From: Spartobacteria bacterium
GTDB taxonomy: Bacteria > Verrucomicrobiota > Verrucomicrobiia > Chthoniobacterales > UBA6821
NCBI GenBank assembly: GCA_947471565.1
Contig: CANIVT010000003.1
Coordinates: 91,861 to 155,860 of the forward strand
Reading direction: 5' to 3'
Length of the DNA stretch: 64,000 nucleotides
In this document: positions 1-8,047 of the stretch, in pieces
Numbering within the stretch: position 1 is the stretch's first letter
How the letters are laid out: every line of letters starts with the position of its first letter
Made by a program: the position numbers and the translations under genes
The notes under the pieces: generated by a model
Seen by the model: the letters and a program-made list of their open reading frames with translations, nothing else
Told to the model about the DNA's origin: nothing
Database searches by the model: none

Positions 1-261
1 CACGGCCCATCCGTCCCCGATGTCGATGACCCCGGCATTTTCCTCGCCCGCTTTGACCAGGACGCTGGGTCCGGTGGTCGGGAACTTGCGAAGCTCGGGA
101 CGGGAGTTCTTGTAGGAGCAGTGCTCGCTCCACATGACGGAAAAAACCCCGAGTTCCTCGAAGCTTGGCTCACGGCCAAGGATATCGAGGACCTTCTGGT
201 ATTCCTCAGGGGTGAGCCCGTGCTTGGCGATAAGTTCGGGAGTGATCGCAGGATTGGACAT
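1..261 (-). CDS. purL: Phosphoribosylformylglycinamidine synthase subunit PurL (N-terminal fragment)
   Basis: Only the first 87 codons are present; the gene runs off the left edge of the window. The translation begins [20 protein letters not shown] and contains [11 protein letters not shown], the hallmark of the PurL ATP-dependent synthase subunit that converts FGAR to FGAM in purine synthesis. The adjacent purQ and purS genes show that this is the three-component PurSQL enzyme, so PurL should be the short form (about 740 residues in the family). It is last in a purS-purQ-purL order on the minus strand, 111 bp after purQ, a gap that holds a small AT-rich repeat. Confidence 0.93.
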   Translation of the reverse strand, partial: MSNPAITPELIAKHGLTPEEYQKVLDILGREPSFEELGVFSVMWSEHCSYKNSRPELRKFPTTGPSVLVKAGEENAGVIDIGDGWAV

Positions 262-282
262 GGAAGAGAGGTGGGAAGGTAA

Positions 283-314
283 AAGGTTAAAAAGTTAGAA
301 GGTTAAAAAGTCAG
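283..314. repeat. Tandem 16-bp AT-rich duplication
   Basis: Two adjacent copies of a 16-bp unit (AAGGTTAAAAAGTTAG, then AAGGTTAAAAAGTCAG) differ at one base. They lie in the gap between purQ and purL. Nothing coding is seen here. The unit resembles the AT-rich text just before the repeat array at the right end of the window. Confidence 0.7.
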
Positions 315-372
315 AACGTGAAGAGAGGTGATAGGACAAGAAGGCGTCACTCTCTTTTTCATTCTTCATTTT

Positions 373-1089
373 TCATTTTGCCTTCGTCTTCTGAATGGCC
401 TCGATCATTGACTGGAAGATGCCTCGCCCGTCGGTACCGCCGAGCAGGGAATCGCAGACGCGCTCGGGATGAGGCATCAGACCGAAGACATTGCGGCCGT
501 GGCTGCAGATGCCGGCGATGTTGCCAAGGGAGCCGTTGGGATTGGCTTCAGGGGTGACGTTCCCAGAGGCGTCGCAGTAGCGGAGCAGGACCTGCCCGTT
601 CTCCTCGATCTGACGAAGCGTCTCCTGATCCGCAAAGTAGTTCCCCTCGCCATGGGCAATCGGGATGTCGAGGACCTGACCCTTGTGCAGGACAGAGGTG
701 AAAGGGGTGGCGGTGTTATCCACGCGGAGATGCAGGTGCTCGCAGCGGAAGAGGAGTCCGGTATTGCGCTGGAGGGTTCCGGGAAGCAGGCCCGCCTCGC
801 AGAGAATCTGGAAGCCGTTGCAGATGCCGAGCACCAGGATGCCCGCATTGGCCGCATCGCGGACGGCTCCCATGATCGGAGAGAATCGGGCGATCGATCC
901 GCAGCGAAGGTAGTCGCCGTAGGAGAACCCTCCGGGAAGGACAATCGCGTCGTAGCCCGCGAGGGAGGTTTCCTTGTGCCAGACGATCGAGGCCTCGACG
1001 CCGGAGAAGGACTTCAGCGCGGCCTCACAGTCGGTGTCGCAGTTCGAACCCGGGAACTGGATGACGGCCACCTTCATGATCGGAGCCAT
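373..1089 (-). CDS. purQ: Phosphoribosylformylglycinamidine synthase, glutaminase subunit PurQ
   Basis: Class I glutamine amidotransferase that supplies ammonia to PurL for FGAM synthesis. [14 protein letters not shown] opens the domain, [18 protein letters not shown] carries the nucleophile Cys, and GLMPHPERV near the C-terminus carries the His and Glu of the triad. At about 234-238 residues the length is normal. Two in-frame starts exist: 1089 (MAPIMKV) and 1077 (MKVAVIQ); the family usually begins at the second, but neither has a clear ribosome binding site. It starts 2 bp (or 14 bp) after purS and is clearly in the same operon. Confidence 0.95.
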   Translation of the reverse strand: MAPIMKVAVIQFPGSNCDTDCEAALKSFSGVEASIVWHKETSLAGYDAIVLPGGFSYGDYLRCGSIARFSPIMGAVRDAANAGILVLGICNGFQILCEAGLLPGTLQRNTGLLFRCEHLHLRVDNTATPFTSVLHKGQVLDIPIAHGEGNYFADQETLRQIEENGQVLLRYCDASGNVTPEANPNGSLGNIAGICSHGRNVFGLMPHPERVCDSLLGGTDGRGIFQSMIEAIQKTKAK

Positions 1090-1091
1090 CG

Positions 1092-1322
1092 TCAGGAAAG
1101 AATCTGGAGTTTGTAATCCTCGACGACCGGGTTGGAGAGCAGGTCGTGGGCGATCTCGTGGAGTTGCTGTTCGGTCGCACCGTCGACCTCGATCTCGATC
1201 GATTTCCCGATACGGACGGAGCGGACCCCCTTGAGGCCCAGATGCTCCATGGCGCGGCCCGTGGCGACGCCTGCGGGATCAAGAATAGCGGGTTTTGGCA
1301 TGACGGTGACGACGGCTTTCAT
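1092..1322 (-). CDS. purS: Phosphoribosylformylglycinamidine synthase subunit PurS
   Basis: Small 76-residue protein typical of PurS, the dimeric subunit that bridges PurQ and PurL and allows ammonia channelling in the three-component FGAM synthase. It begins [16 protein letters not shown] and contains [16 protein letters not shown], the conserved beta-strand region. It is first in the purS-purQ-purL operon, and the following purQ nearly abuts it. Confidence 0.93.
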   Translation of the reverse strand: MKAVVTVMPKPAILDPAGVATGRAMEHLGLKGVRSVRIGKSIEIEVDGATEQQLHEIAHDLLSNPVVEDYKLQILS

Positions 1323-1370
1323 AAAACATCAAAATTCGGGCCAACGGAGCGGAGGGACAAGCCAAAAGGG

Positions 1371-1389
1371 GACGATCTTCACGATCGTC
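1371..1389 (-). terminator. Probable Rho-independent terminator
   Basis: A perfect 7-bp stem (GACGATC/GATCGTC) with a 5-nt loop lies about 10 bp beyond the stop of the secreted-protein gene. On the minus strand it is followed by CCCTTTT. It sits between that gene and purS and would separate the two transcripts. Confidence 0.5.
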
Positions 1390-1398
1390 TCCCGGATC

Positions 1399-2391
1399 CT
1401 ACTCGGTGGAGCCGAACGGAGGACTCACGCGCACCCCCGTTGAGGAACCTGAGAGCGGAACCGAGTTACTGCTCGGGCGGGTCGTGTAGGTCGTCGAGGA
1501 ACGGCTGCCGCGGGCGTTGTTACGATCTCGTTGGAAGAGATTCAATCCCTTGCGTAGGAGCACGAAGGTGTTGTTGTCACCATAGTATTTCCAAGGACCA
1601 TCAGGAACGCTTCCGGCCTCGACGAATTTCCAGTCGCAGAGGTCGTTCTTGCCCATGCCGAGATAATCTCGGACGGCCGGCGAGATATCGAGACCGGCAC
1701 CGCGGTTGAGATTCGGACGGGGGCGGACGCTACCGTTTCCGAAAACATACTGCCAATGGTCGGTACGGAAGGGCCCGCAATCCTCCCACTGAGCGAAGGC
1801 AGTCCTTCCCCCGTGGTGAATGGCAATCCAGCGCCCCTTGAGGATGGACTTGCCGGGCTGTTCGAAGCAGTCGCGGAACCACGGGACGACGCTTTTCACC
1901 TCGGACTTAGTGTTTCCGTGGGAGACATCGCAGTAGGGCAGGGCAATGTAGAAAGGATTCTGCCGGGGGACGAATCCCCGTGGTGCATAAGTTCTGGAAT
2001 CGCGATAGCGGGGGTCGGGATTGTCGTATCCCCCATAGTTCCATGCCCATTTTGAATCCCAAGCGCTGCGATTATTTGGGACAGGATTGCGGGCGGTAGG
2101 CCTCTCGCCGATCCAGAAGACCGTCGTCATGATGTTGCGGTGCCACGGGTATTTCCCGAATCCGACAACAGAGGAGGAGGTCGCCACCGTGACGGTGGGG
2201 GGCCGGGTCTGCTGGATAGCCTTCTCCCGGATCTGCATCGCCATCCGCTCGAAATCGGCGGAGGACATCGCCCCGGAGTCGCTTCCAAAGAACGACTTCA
2301 CCTTTGCCAGGGTGGACGTCTCGGCCCGGACCGTAGCGGTCAGCAGGAGCATTCCCCACAGGAGTACTGGACGACTGAAAATCATGAACAT
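1399..2391 (-). CDS. Secreted protein of unknown function, possibly double-psi beta-barrel-like
   Basis: A 330-residue protein with an N-terminal signal peptide (hydrophobic LLWGMLLLTATVRA, likely cleavage after VRA). Residues 30-80 are low complexity and polar. The central part carries RWIAIHHGGRTAFAQWEDCG followed by GLDISPAVRDYLGM and CDWKFVE. The spacing of a Cys-Gly-Pro turn and a Gly-Leu-Asp-Ile-Ser segment recalls RlpA/expansin-type double-psi beta-barrels, where the Asp is functional; this fold is an inference from the motif only. The tail is Ser/Thr-rich and low complexity. It stands alone between the pur operon and gnd, with a hairpin terminator after its stop. I do not recognise a named family. 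Confidence 0.75.
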   Translation of the reverse strand: MFMIFSRPVLLWGMLLLTATVRAETSTLAKVKSFFGSDSGAMSSADFERMAMQIREKAIQQTRPPTVTVATSSSVVGFGKYPWHRNIMTTVFWIGERPTARNPVPNNRSAWDSKWAWNYGGYDNPDPRYRDSRTYAPRGFVPRQNPFYIALPYCDVSHGNTKSEVKSVVPWFRDCFEQPGKSILKGRWIAIHHGGRTAFAQWEDCGPFRTDHWQYVFGNGSVRPRPNLNRGAGLDISPAVRDYLGMGKNDLCDWKFVEAGSVPDGPWKYYGDNNTFVLLRKGLNLFQRDRNNARGSRSSTTYTTRPSSNSVPLSGSSTGVRVSPPFGSTE

Positions 2392-2459
2392 CTAACCCTA
2401 CGGCAGGAGGATCATCGGGCAAGGGCAAACACCCCGATCAAAAAGCCCGACACAAAGAG

Positions 2460-2487
2460 AAAGGGGCCGGCTTTCGCCGACCCCTTT
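2460..2487 (-). terminator. Hairpin terminator downstream of gnd
   Basis: A 12-bp stem (AAAGGGGTCGGC against GCCGGCCCCTTT, one G-U pair) is closed by a GAAA tetraloop and followed on the minus strand by a pyrimidine-rich tract (CTCTTTGTGT). It lies 42 bp beyond the gnd stop and before the next gene. Confidence 0.7.
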
Positions 2488-2529
2488 GAGGAATCTTCGA
2501 CCGAACCCCCTTTAGGGATCGGGACTGAC

Positions 2530-3990
2530 TCAGGCGTTGTAGGTGGTCGAAGCCGTCGACCCGCCGTGACCGGTCCAGTTTGTATGGAAGAACTCGCCCT
2601 CGGGCTTGTCGGTGCGCTCGTAGGTATGGGCGCCGAAGAAGTCGCGCTGGGCCTGCAGAAGGTTGGCTGGGAGACGGGCGCTGCGGTAGCTGTCGTAGTA
2701 GCCGAGGCTCGCCGTGAAGGCGGGAGCGGCCACCCCACGCTCGACGGCGGCGCAGATGGCGCGGCGCCATCCTGCCTGCGACCGGGCGAAGGCATCAGTG
2801 AAGAAGGGGGCAAGCATGAGGTTCTCGAGCGAGGGATTGGCCTCGTAGGCCTCCTTGATGCGGTTGAGGAAGGCCGCGCGGATGATGCAGCCACCGCGCC
2901 AGATCGTGGCGATGTCACCGAAGTTCAGATTCCAGTCGTAGAACTTGCTGGCGGCCCCGAGGAGGTCGAGCCCCTGGGCGTAGCTGACGATCTTGCTGGC
3001 GTAGAGGGCGTCGCGAACGTCGTTGATGAACTGTTTCCGGTCACCGGTAAAAGCCGGCGCCTGCCAGGCGGGCAGGATGGAGCTGGCGGCGACGCGCTTG
3101 GCCTTCATCGAGGAAAGGATGCGGGCCTCGACGGCGGCGTTGACCGTGGAGAGGACGATGCCGTGCTCGACGGCGTTGCCCACGGTCCACTTACCGGTGC
3201 CCTTCTGGCCGGCCTTGTCGAGAATGATGTCGACGAGCGGCTTACCGGTCTCCTCGTCCTTCTTGCTGAAGATCTGCTCGGTGATGTCGATAAGGTAGCT
3301 GTTGAGCTCGCCCTTGTTCCACTCGGCGAAGATCTCGTGGAACTCCTCGGCGCTGGGGTTGATCCCGGCCTTCAGGATCGCGTAGGCCTCGCAGATGAGC
3401 TGCATGTCGCCGTACTCGATGCCGTTGTGGACCATCTTGACATAGTGTCCGGCACCGTCGGGACCCATGTGACGGCAGCAGGGCTCGCCCTCCACGATCG
3501 CGGCGATCTTGCGGAAGATGGGGCCGACCGCCTCCCACGATTCCTTGGAGCCGCCGGGCATGATCGAGGGTCCCTTGAGTGCGCCCTCCTCGCCACCGGA
3601 GACACCGGAGCCGACGTAGTGGAGGCCTTTTTCCTTGAGATACTTCTCGCGGCGCTGGGTGTCGGTCCAGAGGCTGTTGCCTCCGTCGATGATGATGTCA
3701 CCCTGCTCCAGCAGGGGAATGAGCTGCTCGATCACGGCGTCCACGGGGCCGCCGGCCTTGACCATGATCATGGCCTTGCGAGGACGGGCGAGGGAGGAGA
3801 CGAACTCCTCGAGTGACTTGGTCGGGACGATATTCTTCCCCTTCGCGCGGCTCTCAGCGAATTTCTCGGTCACGGCCGCAGTGCGGTTGTAGACGCTGAC
3901 GGAGAAGCCCTTGCTCTCCATGTTGAGGACGAGGTTCTCGCCCATGACGGCGAGGCCGATGAGGCCGATGTCGCTTTGCTTAGTGCTCAT
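2530..3990 (-). CDS. gnd: 6-phosphogluconate dehydrogenase, decarboxylating
   Basis: Oxidises and decarboxylates 6-phosphogluconate to ribulose 5-phosphate with reduction of NADP in the oxidative pentose phosphate pathway. The N-terminal Rossmann fold shows IGLIGLAVMGENLVLNM. IIDGGNSLWTDTQRRE, VSGGEEGALKGPSIMPGG and YVKMVHNGIEYGDMQLI (substrate-binding Lys and Asn) follow, and the C-terminal tail FHTNWTGHGG completes the family pattern. The start at 3990 gives 486 residues and begins MSTKQSDIGLIG; an in-frame start 16 codons earlier adds residues not expected in the family. tal and glpX elsewhere in the window belong to the same sugar-phosphate metabolism. Confidence 0.96.
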   Translation of the reverse strand: MSTKQSDIGLIGLAVMGENLVLNMESKGFSVSVYNRTAAVTEKFAESRAKGKNIVPTKSLEEFVSSLARPRKAMIMVKAGGPVDAVIEQLIPLLEQGDIIIDGGNSLWTDTQRREKYLKEKGLHYVGSGVSGGEEGALKGPSIMPGGSKESWEAVGPIFRKIAAIVEGEPCCRHMGPDGAGHYVKMVHNGIEYGDMQLICEAYAILKAGINPSAEEFHEIFAEWNKGELNSYLIDITEQIFSKKDEETGKPLVDIILDKAGQKGTGKWTVGNAVEHGIVLSTVNAAVEARILSSMKAKRVAASSILPAWQAPAFTGDRKQFINDVRDALYASKIVSYAQGLDLLGAASKFYDWNLNFGDIATIWRGGCIIRAAFLNRIKEAYEANPSLENLMLAPFFTDAFARSQAGWRRAICAAVERGVAAPAFTASLGYYDSYRSARLPANLLQAQRDFFGAHTYERTDKPEGEFFHTNWTGHGGSTASTTYNA

Positions 3991-4081
3991 AAAGTCGGTG
4001 TCAAAGTGTTGAAAAGAGCCTTTGAGGCTAGCGGCCACAGGCAGTCAAAGGCAAATGCCTTCTCCGTGAAAAGGGCCTGAA

Positions 4082-4645
4082 TCAACGGAGCAGGCTCCGG
4101 TTCTTCCAGAGATAGGCGAGGCCGGAGTAGATCGTCAGGATCACCGTGATGGCGATCAGCCACGGGCCGACCTGCACCCAGAGGAACTTCAGCCAGCGCG
4201 ACTCGTCGCCGAAGCAGTCACCGGCGGCCAGCAGGATAAGGTAAAAGAGGATCGTAATGAGCTGCCAGGCGGTCTTGTGCTTACCAAGGGGATCGGCAGG
4301 CAGGATCACTCCCTGACTGGCGGCAAGTTGGCGCAACCCCGTGATCAGGAACTCGCGGGTGATGATCACGATGACCACCCAGGCGGGGAGGGCCTTCAGC
4401 GGGATCAAACAGACCAGCGCCGAGGCGACGAGGACCTTGTCGGCAAGCGGGTCCATCAGCTTGCCAAAATTGGTCATTTGGTTGAGCTTCCGCGCCAGAT
4501 AGCCGTCGAGCCAATCGGTCAGGGAGGCGATGATGAAGAGGGCCAACGCAACCACATCGCCCCAGTGGGTGCTTGTCGTGAGGAAGCCGACAAAAAAGAC
4601 CGTCAGGATGAGGCGACCGACGGTGAGTTTGTTGGGAAGATTCAT
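4082..4645 (-). CDS. pgsA: CDP-diacylglycerol-glycerol-3-phosphate 3-phosphatidyltransferase
   Basis: Integral membrane enzyme that makes phosphatidylglycerol phosphate, the first committed step to PG and cardiolipin. The CDP-alcohol phosphatidyltransferase signature D-G-x2-A-R-x8-G-x3-D-x3-D is complete across DWLDGYLARK and FGKLMDPLADK (about residues 43-70). Several hydrophobic helices follow. The 187-residue length is normal. It is last in the psd-pssA-pgsA lipid group, 6 bp after pssA. Confidence 0.93.
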   Translation of the reverse strand: MNLPNKLTVGRLILTVFFVGFLTTSTHWGDVVALALFIIASLTDWLDGYLARKLNQMTNFGKLMDPLADKVLVASALVCLIPLKALPAWVVIVIITREFLITGLRQLAASQGVILPADPLGKHKTAWQLITILFYLILLAAGDCFGDESRWLKFLWVQVGPWLIAITVILTIYSGLAYLWKNRSLLR

Positions 4646-4651
4646 CTCCTG

Positions 4652-5473
4652 CTAGTGCTCATGTTCGTGATCCTCCTCATCCTCGATTTCTTTGCGCCAG
4701 GAACGCGAAATCAAAGGGCGGATGAATCCGTAAACCAGGAACAGCACGAAGAGAACGGCCGGCATCCACTCGTAGTTCAGACCGGCGAATGCCAGCACCA
4801 CGATGATGAGCAGGAACTTGGGTAGGGAGCGCTGGGTGCGCCAACCGAGCCCCTTGAAGCTGGGATAGCGCACCTTGCTGAACATCATGAACGAGAGAAA
4901 GAGTAGGAGTGCCGGCAGAGCGAATTTCCACCGTCCGATGGTCCTCTCCCCCTCCTCCAGCCAGAGCATGAAAAGAGTGAGTGAGGCGATGAGACCCGCG
5001 GCGGCGGGGATGGGGAATCCCAGAAATTCCCTTGAATGCTCCTTGGCAGAAACGGGACCAGTCTCAACGGCGGCGATGCAGTTGAAACGTGCAAGACGCA
5101 GCGTGCCGCACAGCAAGTAGACAAAGGCCACGGCCCAACCGGTCTTGTGAAAGTCCTTGAGCACGATCTGGTAGACAAGCAAGGCGGGGGCGAGCCCAAA
5201 CGAAACGACGTCCGCCAGCGAGTCGAACTCCCGGCCAAAGGGACTCTCGAATCCTCCGAGGCGCGCCACGCGGCCGTCGAGCAAGTCAAAGACACAGGCC
5301 CCAAGGATAAAGGCCAACGCCGTGTGGTAGGAGTGGATCGCGGACTCCCCCGCGTTGTTGAGAAGCGCCCCCTCGATGATCTTGAGCACCGCGGCGAACC
5401 CGCAGAACAGGTTGCCCGCCGTCATCATGTTCGGCAGGAGATAAATCTTCGGTTCGCGGCCCTGATGAGTCAT
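4652..5473 (-). CDS. pssA: CDP-diacylglycerol-serine O-phosphatidyltransferase (phosphatidylserine synthase)
   Basis: Membrane enzyme that makes phosphatidylserine from CDP-diacylglycerol and serine. It begins with IYLLPNMMTAGNLFCGF, typical of the Bacillus/archaeal-type PssA. The CDP-alcohol transferase motif is present across DLLDGRVARL and FGREFDSLADVVSFG. About eight hydrophobic segments follow, and the tail is acidic and His-rich (EDEEDHEHEH). It lies directly after psd, whose product decarboxylates its product, and 6 bp before pgsA. Confidence 0.93.
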   Translation of the reverse strand: MTHQGREPKIYLLPNMMTAGNLFCGFAAVLKIIEGALLNNAGESAIHSYHTALAFILGACVFDLLDGRVARLGGFESPFGREFDSLADVVSFGLAPALLVYQIVLKDFHKTGWAVAFVYLLCGTLRLARFNCIAAVETGPVSAKEHSREFLGFPIPAAAGLIASLTLFMLWLEEGERTIGRWKFALPALLLFLSFMMFSKVRYPSFKGLGWRTQRSLPKFLLIIVVLAFAGLNYEWMPAVLFVLFLVYGFIRPLISRSWRKEIEDEEDHEHEH

Positions 5474-5510
5474 TGGGAATAGGTGCTGGGTGACAGGGGC
5501 AGAAGTGAAA

Positions 5511-6179
5511 TCAGGATGCCATTCGGGCTATCGCGGTCTCGCACCCCTTGACCTTCTGACCGACGGAAACGAGCACCTCGGCATCGAGCGGAAGGAAGAG
5601 ATCGGTGCGCGATCCGAAGCGGATCATGGCAAAGCGCTCCCCGCGTTCCATCTGTTCCCCAAGTTGTGCCCACGGGACGATGCGGCGGGCGATGGCACCG
5701 GTGACGAGTTTCACGCCGACAGCCCTCTCCATCCGGTCCTTGGAGCCGAATGCCCAGAAGAGGCTTTCGTTCAGGGCCGAGGCCTCCGGCTTGCGGGCAT
5801 CGAGGTAGAGACCCCCGCGTCCCTCAGTAAAGAGAACTTCCCCGGCGATCGGGGTCCGGTTCACATGAACGTCAAAAACCGAGAGGAAGATCGAGACGCG
5901 CTTCATCCGGCACTTAAAGAACTGCTCCTCCTCGACTTCGTCCACGAGGGTCACCGTCCCGTCGGCGGGAGAGCCCACCGAGGAGGGATCAGCGGGCGGC
6001 TTCCGTTCCGGATCACGGAAGAACCAAAGACAGAAGAGGAGCAAACCCGCCGAGAGAATCACGGGGATGAAAGAGTGGAGCAACCGGGTTTCGCAAAGAA
6101 TGTTGGCAACGATCAGAACGGCAAAAATCCATCGCCCCTCAAACATTGCCCTGGCCGGTCTCGGTTTCTGAACACTCAT
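5511..6179 (-). CDS. psd: Phosphatidylserine decarboxylase proenzyme (short type)
   Basis: Converts phosphatidylserine to phosphatidylethanolamine. The N-terminus has two hydrophobic segments (WIFAVLIVANILCE and ILSAGLLLFCLWFF). GSPADGTV and FLSVFDVHVNRTPIAGEV are conserved, and RFGSRTDLFLP near the C-terminus holds the Gly-Ser self-cleavage site that creates the pyruvoyl group. The 222-residue length fits the short PSD-A subfamily. It is first in a compact psd-pssA-pgsA cluster, so one transcript could provide all the main steps to PE and PG. Confidence 0.93.
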   Translation of the reverse strand: MSVQKPRPARAMFEGRWIFAVLIVANILCETRLLHSFIPVILSAGLLLFCLWFFRDPERKPPADPSSVGSPADGTVTLVDEVEEEQFFKCRMKRVSIFLSVFDVHVNRTPIAGEVLFTEGRGGLYLDARKPEASALNESLFWAFGSKDRMERAVGVKLVTGAIARRIVPWAQLGEQMERGERFAMIRFGSRTDLFLPLDAEVLVSVGQKVKGCETAIARMAS

Positions 6180-6249
6180 GCGGCCGAAACCCTAGACAAC
6201 CCACTCACCACACCGCGAGCCGATAAATTCAGGCCCCACCCAAAGTTTT

Positions 6250-6274
6250 CCCGCAGAGACGCAGAGGCGCGGAG
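6250..6274. repeat. Copy of a CGCAGAGACGCAGAG-type dispersed repeat
   Basis: The 25-bp purine/GC-rich string opens CCCGCAGAGACGC and closes AGAGGCGCGGAG. A related copy (CCCGCAGAGACGCTAAGACG) is found at 32004-32029, also in a gap between genes. Confidence 0.6.
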
Positions 6275-6320
6275 ATCCCTGATGGATTTTCCATTCGGAA
6301 TGACTCACTATACTTATTTG

Positions 6321-6866
6321 ATGACGACAACTGAAGCGCACCCCGATCTGACGATGGAGGAACTTCTCGGGATTTTTCCAGGCGCTCGTCGCACCCTGTT
6401 TCAACTTCATCACATCGGCGGTTGCAGTAGTTGCGGATTCTCCCCGACTGAAACGCTTTCCCAGATCTGCGCCCGTAATGCTGGACTGGATCCGGTTGCC
6501 GTTCTAGCCGAGATCAAGGAGGGCCACCTCAAGGACGAGGCCCTCCTGATCTCGGCGCTTGATCTTCAAAAACAGCTCAGAGATGCCGCTGTGCGCTTGC
6601 TCGACATCCGCACCCGCGAGGAGTTCGAGGCCGTGGCGATTCCTGGCAGCAGACTCATGACCCAGGAACTGATGCAGGAGGCGATGAACTGGCCCAAGGA
6701 GACATTGATTGTCCTGGTCGACCACACGGGGAGCCGTGTTCTGGACGCCGCCGCCTATTTTGCCGGCCACGGTTTCACCAACGTCAAGGGACTCAAGGGA
6801 GGCATCGATGCCTACTCCGAGCAAGCCGACCCATCGCTTCCACGCTACACAACCGAAGCCGCTTGA
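6321..6866 (+). CDS. DUF1858-like plus rhodanese-like protein lacking the catalytic Cys
   Basis: A 181-residue protein of two parts. Residues 10-65 (LTMEELLGIFPGARRTLFQL, then GGCSSCGFSPTETL with Cys35 and Cys38) resemble the DUF1858/ScdA N-terminal module found beside redox and Fe-S proteins. Residues 88-170 form a rhodanese-like domain (RLLDIRTREEFE, then GFTNVKGLKGGIDAY). Its active-site loop reads IVLVDHTGSRV, with Asp134 where a sulfurtransferase has Cys, so it should not be a classical sulfurtransferase. The start at 6321 (MTTTEAHPD) is preferred; earlier starts at 6282 and 6300 are possible. The Fe-S assembly genes downstream suggest a related redox or sulfur-sensing role, which is inference. 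Confidence 0.8.
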   Translation: MTTTEAHPDLTMEELLGIFPGARRTLFQLHHIGGCSSCGFSPTETLSQICARNAGLDPVAVLAEIKEGHLKDEALLISALDLQKQLRDAAVRLLDIRTREEFEAVAIPGSRLMTQELMQEAMNWPKETLIVLVDHTGSRVLDAAAYFAGHGFTNVKGLKGGIDAYSEQADPSLPRYTTEAA

Positions 6867-6954
6867 ATGGAAATGCAGAAGGCAAAATAAAAAATGAGGG
6901 GCGATTTTTTAGCACCCCCCATATGCTAGCTCCTCATTCCTAGCCCCCACTTTC

Positions 6955-7437
6955 ATGAACGACGATCAGACCAAGGCGGTTGAAAACGCCGCCAAAAATC
7001 CGAAAAACCTTGGCGAGATGGAGGGCGCGGATGCTGTTGGTACCGTCGGCCGAAGCGACTGTGGCGACATGCTGCGGATGTGGGTAAAGTTTAAGGAAGA
7101 GAACGGCCGCAAGGTGATCGACCGGGCCACTTTCCAAACATTCGGATGCCAAACGGCGATTGCCGTGGCCAGCGTCGCCACTGAGATGATCCGGGGAAAG
7201 ACTGCCGGAGAGGCCCTCGCCATGTCAGGGGAGCAGCTTTCCTCACCGCTCGGCCCCCTCCCCCCGATGAAGATCCACTGCGCCCAACTCGTCGAGGATG
7301 CCCTCAAGTCGGCCCTCGATCCGGCCGCCTCCAAACCCGCTGTACCCGCCATTCCATCGGGCCCCACCCTGGCCGATCAGATTACTCCGACGGGCAAAGT
7401 GAAAATCAATCTTCTAAAGAAGACTTCGGAGTCCTAG
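6955..7437 (+). CDS. IscU/NifU N-terminal-type Fe-S cluster scaffold
   Basis: A 160-residue protein with the three scaffold cysteines in family context: SDCGDMLRMW (Cys36, followed by the Gly-Asp pair), FQTFGCQTAIAVASVATEMI (Cys65) and MKIHCAQLVEDAL (Cys109). Such proteins assemble 2Fe-2S or 4Fe-4S clusters for transfer to apoproteins. The last 40 residues are a Pro/Ala-rich tail not needed for the fold. It is followed after 15 bp by sufT. No cysteine desulfurase is visible in the window, so sulfur must come from a gene elsewhere. Confidence 0.9.
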   Translation: MNDDQTKAVENAAKNPKNLGEMEGADAVGTVGRSDCGDMLRMWVKFKEENGRKVIDRATFQTFGCQTAIAVASVATEMIRGKTAGEALAMSGEQLSSPLGPLPPMKIHCAQLVEDALKSALDPAASKPAVPAIPSGPTLADQITPTGKVKINLLKKTSES

Positions 7438-7452
7438 GCTTTAGGCATCTCC

Positions 7453-7992
7453 ATGCACGCCCACCAAGAAATCGTCCTCAAGCGCGATACAGACGCGATC
7501 CAAATCCCGAGCGGCAATCCCCTTCAACTGCCGGCCGGAACCAAAGTCATGGTCACCCAGTCCTTGGGCGGCACCTACACCGTGGCGACCCCAGGCGGTC
7601 TTGCCCGCATCGACGAGAAGGATGCCGACGCCCTGGGACTCGAAGCCGTCACACCGGCCCCGAAAACAGCCGTCGAGGGATCACTGGAAGAGGCCGTCTG
7701 GAATCAACTCAAGACCGTCTTTGACCCCGAAATCCCCGTGAATGTCGTCGATCTCGGGCTCATCTACGAGTGCCAGCTCCTCCATCCGGATGGCGGGGGC
7801 ACCAAGGCTCACGTCAAGATGACCCTCACTGCTCCGGGTTGCGGCATGGGACCGACGATTGCAGCGGACGCCCGTGGCAAAATCCTCACCCTCGAGGGGG
7901 TCGACGAGGCGGAGGTCGAACTGGTCTGGGATCCACCTTGGAACCAAAGCATGATCAGTGAAGCCGGGCGGATGAAACTGGGCCTTGTCTAG
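7453..7992 (+). CDS. sufT: Fe-S cluster assembly factor SufT (DUF59/MIP18 family)
   Basis: Residues 75-179 form a DUF59/MIP18 domain: VFDPEIPVNVVDLGLIYE, then MTLTAPGCGMGPTIAADA with the conserved Cys, and WDPPWNQSMISEAGRMKLG at the end. The N-terminal 70 residues include a short beta-rich segment (GGTYTVATPGGLARID) found in the SufT subfamily. SufT proteins help mature Fe-S proteins. It is 15 bp downstream of the scaffold gene and on the same strand, so the two probably act together. Confidence 0.88.
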   Translation: MHAHQEIVLKRDTDAIQIPSGNPLQLPAGTKVMVTQSLGGTYTVATPGGLARIDEKDADALGLEAVTPAPKTAVEGSLEEAVWNQLKTVFDPEIPVNVVDLGLIYECQLLHPDGGGTKAHVKMTLTAPGCGMGPTIAADARGKILTLEGVDEAEVELVWDPPWNQSMISEAGRMKLGLV

Positions 7993-8047
7993 GCTTGAGC
8001 CGATTTCGATTGCTATTCCTCTCTGAAAAGAACATAGTCCACGCCCC

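Noticed and set aside
2140..3816. Long plus-strand open frame of 558 codons opposite gnd
   Set aside because: It is the mirror of a clear gnd gene, has low-complexity Gly/Asp/Leu-rich composition and no family motif. Long antisense frames are expected in GC-rich DNA.
5490..6320. Upstream extension of the rhodanese-like gene (277 extra codons)
   Set aside because: It lies opposite psd, has random-looking composition and does not match any domain. The conserved protein begins at 6321.
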